Shown here one piece after another: positions 14,863-16,028 of a stretch of 16,028 nt of DNA. The DNA comes from RPQK01 sp041946865 (GTDB taxonomy: Bacteria > Acidobacteriota > UBA6911 > RPQK01), in the NCBI GenBank assembly GCA_041946865.1, contig JBHGBF010000144.1:1-16028 (forward strand), read 5' to 3'. The first letter of the stretch is position 1, and each line of letters starts with the position of its first letter. Position numbers and translations under genes: made by a program. Under the pieces are notes generated by a model. It was not told the DNA's origin, searched no databases, and was given only the letters and a program-made list of their open reading frames with translations.

Positions 14863-15258
14863 ATGGGCCAAACAGTTCTTATCGTGGATGATTCGCGGCT
14901 GGCAAGATCGACCATCCGGAAATATCTCATGCAGATGGGGCTGGAAGTGGTAGGCGAGGCGGGGAATGGACGTGACGCAATTGATCTCTTTACTCAGCTT
15001 TCGCCGGACCTCGTCACCCTGGACATCACCATGCCTGAAATGGATGGCCTGTCTGCTTTCAGGGAGATACGCAAACGAGCGCCTGAGGCGGCAGTCCTTC
15101 TCGTGACTTCACTCGACCAGAAGTTCATTGCGGAGGAGGTCGCGAATGATCCTCATGGCGGCTTCATTCCGAAACCGTTCTCGAGTTTTGACCTGCTGAA
15201 GGCCGTACGCCGGGTTTTGCGTTGGGAAGAGTCGGCGGATAGTTCCATGGAGGTGTAA
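14863..15258 (+). CDS. cheY: CheY-like single-domain response regulator
   Basis: The 131-residue product is one receiver domain with no output domain. The acidic pocket is Asp9-Asp10, the phospho-acceptor is Asp54 (TLDITMPEMDG), the switch Thr is Thr82 (LLVTS) and the conserved Lys is Lys104 (PKPF), so phosphotransfer should work. As in CheY, the signal would pass by direct binding of the phosphorylated domain to a partner such as a flagellar switch, a pilus-motility protein or another kinase. A short acidic tail follows the last helix. The cheC-like gene starts four bases after the stop, so the two are translated together. No kinase, receptor or flagellar gene is in view, and the gene symbol reflects fold and partner rather than a proven chemotaxis role. 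Confidence 0.9.
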   Translation: MGQTVLIVDDSRLARSTIRKYLMQMGLEVVGEAGNGRDAIDLFTQLSPDLVTLDITMPEMDGLSAFREIRKRAPEAAVLLVTSLDQKFIAEEVANDPHGGFIPKPFSSFDLLKAVRRVLRWEESADSSMEV

Positions 15259-15262
15259 GAGA

Positions 15263-15886
15263 ATGTCGAGCTGGAATCCCGAATTGAGCGAGGAACAGAC
15301 TGACTCTTTGAGAGAGGTCGGAAACATTGGCGCCGGGCACGCTGCCTCTGAGTTGGCACAGCTGATCGGAAGAAAGTGCGTGGTCAGCATTCCAGAGTTG
15401 CTTTGCCTGGATTCCGCCGGGATCGCGAGGTTCGTCGAAAACCCCGATGCCATGGCAGTGGCGTTGCACTTGGACATGCTGGGCGACATTCCCGCAGAGA
15501 TGCTGGTGCTCACCCGACGGGCCCATGCCCAGCGGATGCTGGATTACATGAGCCCGACCTCTGCCCCGAATGCGGAGCGAAACCAGGAAGCCTTTCAGCT
15601 GGCTCTCCGGCAGCTTGGCGAAGTCCTGACCAGATCCTTCGCCAACGCCATTTCGCAGTTCCTGGGGACCACCGCCCGGTATTCGTTCGCGGACGCCGCC
15701 GGGCCGGGGGACCCGGACGCGGTTTCCACCCTGCTCAGCGCATCAACCGACGGCGCCGGCTCCTACCTGGCCATCCACGCCGATTTCTTTGACGTCGACA
15801 AGACGTTCGAAGGAAAACTGGTTTACCTTCTCAACACGAAAGCGCAGAAGATGATCTTGGAGAGAATTGAGCAGTTCCTCAGTTGA
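15263..15886 (+). CDS. cheC: CheC-family CheY-P phosphatase with one intact active site
   Basis: The 207-residue protein fits the CheC/CheX/FliY phosphatase family. The first helix carries the full signature D-x3-E-x2-N-x22-P as Asp14, Glu18, Asn21 and Pro44 (DSLREVGNIGAGHAA). The pseudo-symmetric second helix (about residues 113-135, LALRQLGEVLTRSFANAI) has Leu113, Gln117 and Glu120 where Ser/Asp, Glu and Asn are expected, so that site is probably inactive. It should dephosphorylate the receiver encoded just upstream. GGAGG at 15249-15253, inside the end of the cheY-like gene, lies nine bases before the ATG. No CheD gene, the usual CheC partner, is visible in this window. Confidence 0.9.
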   Translation: MSSWNPELSEEQTDSLREVGNIGAGHAASELAQLIGRKCVVSIPELLCLDSAGIARFVENPDAMAVALHLDMLGDIPAEMLVLTRRAHAQRMLDYMSPTSAPNAERNQEAFQLALRQLGEVLTRSFANAISQFLGTTARYSFADAAGPGDPDAVSTLLSASTDGAGSYLAIHADFFDVDKTFEGKLVYLLNTKAQKMILERIEQFLS

Positions 15887-15948
15887 CGCTTTTTTCCCTC
15901 GTTACAGAACCGCCGCCCCCGCTTACGGAGTCGCGGCCCCGCCAGAGC

Positions 15949-15971
15949 GCCACCCTCGCAGCGAGGGTGGC
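15949..15971 (+). repeat. Perfect GC-rich hairpin downstream of cheC
   Basis: The 11-base arms gccaccctcgc and gcgagggtggc flank a single A, a perfect palindrome in DNA and a strong stem-loop in RNA. It starts 62 bases after the cheC stop. No U tract follows, so it is not a typical intrinsic terminator, though it may stall polymerase or protect the mRNA 3' end. It may belong to a genome-wide repeat family. Confidence 0.6.
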
Positions 15972-16012
15972 CTGGACTTTGGCGAAAATAAACAGATGTG
16001 TGAACGTTTTTT

Positions 16013-16025
16013 ACGCCGAAGGCGT
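16013..16025 (+). repeat. Small hairpin at the window end
   Basis: acgcc-gaa-ggcgt forms a five-pair stem with a three-base loop, preceded by a T run (16007-16012). On the minus strand an A run follows the stem, so it is not an intrinsic terminator in either direction. It may be the edge of another palindromic repeat cut by the window end. Confidence 0.4.
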
Positions 16026-16028
16026 TAG

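Noticed and set aside
1..16028. CRISPR array, tRNA, rRNA, integrase or phage genes
   Set aside because: No regularly spaced short repeats, cloverleaf sequences, rRNA-like stretches or recombinase motifs were seen on either strand.

Overview
The window looks like chromosomal DNA of a GC-rich (about 60% by eye) Gram-negative environmental bacterium, most probably an acidobacterium. Outer-membrane efflux parts show that it is diderm. The assignment rests on the gene mix (large secreted S9 peptidase, HGSNAT-like membrane acyltransferase, Tat-exported DUF362 protein next to a DUF6599-like protein), on GC-rich palindromic intergenic repeats, and on several starts without a Shine-Dalgarno (SD) sequence behind TANNNT boxes. 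It is an inference from gene content; no rRNA or other phylogenetic marker is present. I found no tRNA, rRNA, CRISPR array, transposase or phage gene.

Layout. 1-2271: one copy of a dispersed palindromic repeat, then an MBL-fold hydrolase (+), a stand-alone OmpR/PhoB-type winged-helix protein (-), and a divergently transcribed zinc-dependent medium-chain dehydrogenase (+). A perfect inverted repeat lies in the shared promoter region of the last two. 2335-8777: a second repeat copy, then a compact operon of a TetR-family repressor, TolC-like outer-membrane factor, periplasmic adaptor lipoprotein and HAE1-type RND pump, which together would form a complete tripartite exporter under local control. 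8778-9024: a convergent gap holding a small inverted-repeat element bracketed by 17-bp direct repeats. 9025-11166 (-): a secreted prolyl-oligopeptidase-family peptidase with an intact Ser-Asp-His triad.

11167-11473: a divergent promoter region containing two facing copies of the dispersed repeat. 11474-14664: an HGSNAT/DUF5009-type membrane acyltransferase, then a Tat-exported DUF362 protein and a secreted DUF6599-like protein, the last two probably co-transcribed. 14863-15886: a two-gene cheY-cheC module, a receiver-only response regulator followed by a CheC-type phosphatase in which the first active site is intact and the second is degenerate. 15887-16028: no gene, but two small hairpins.

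The clearest non-gene signals are the repeat family with a long and a short arm version (four copies, all upstream of genes), the MITE-like element at 8804-8965, and the recurrent TANNNT box 6-8 nt before SD-less start codons, which suggests leaderless mRNAs. No obviously new multi-gene system is visible; the genes belong to known families.
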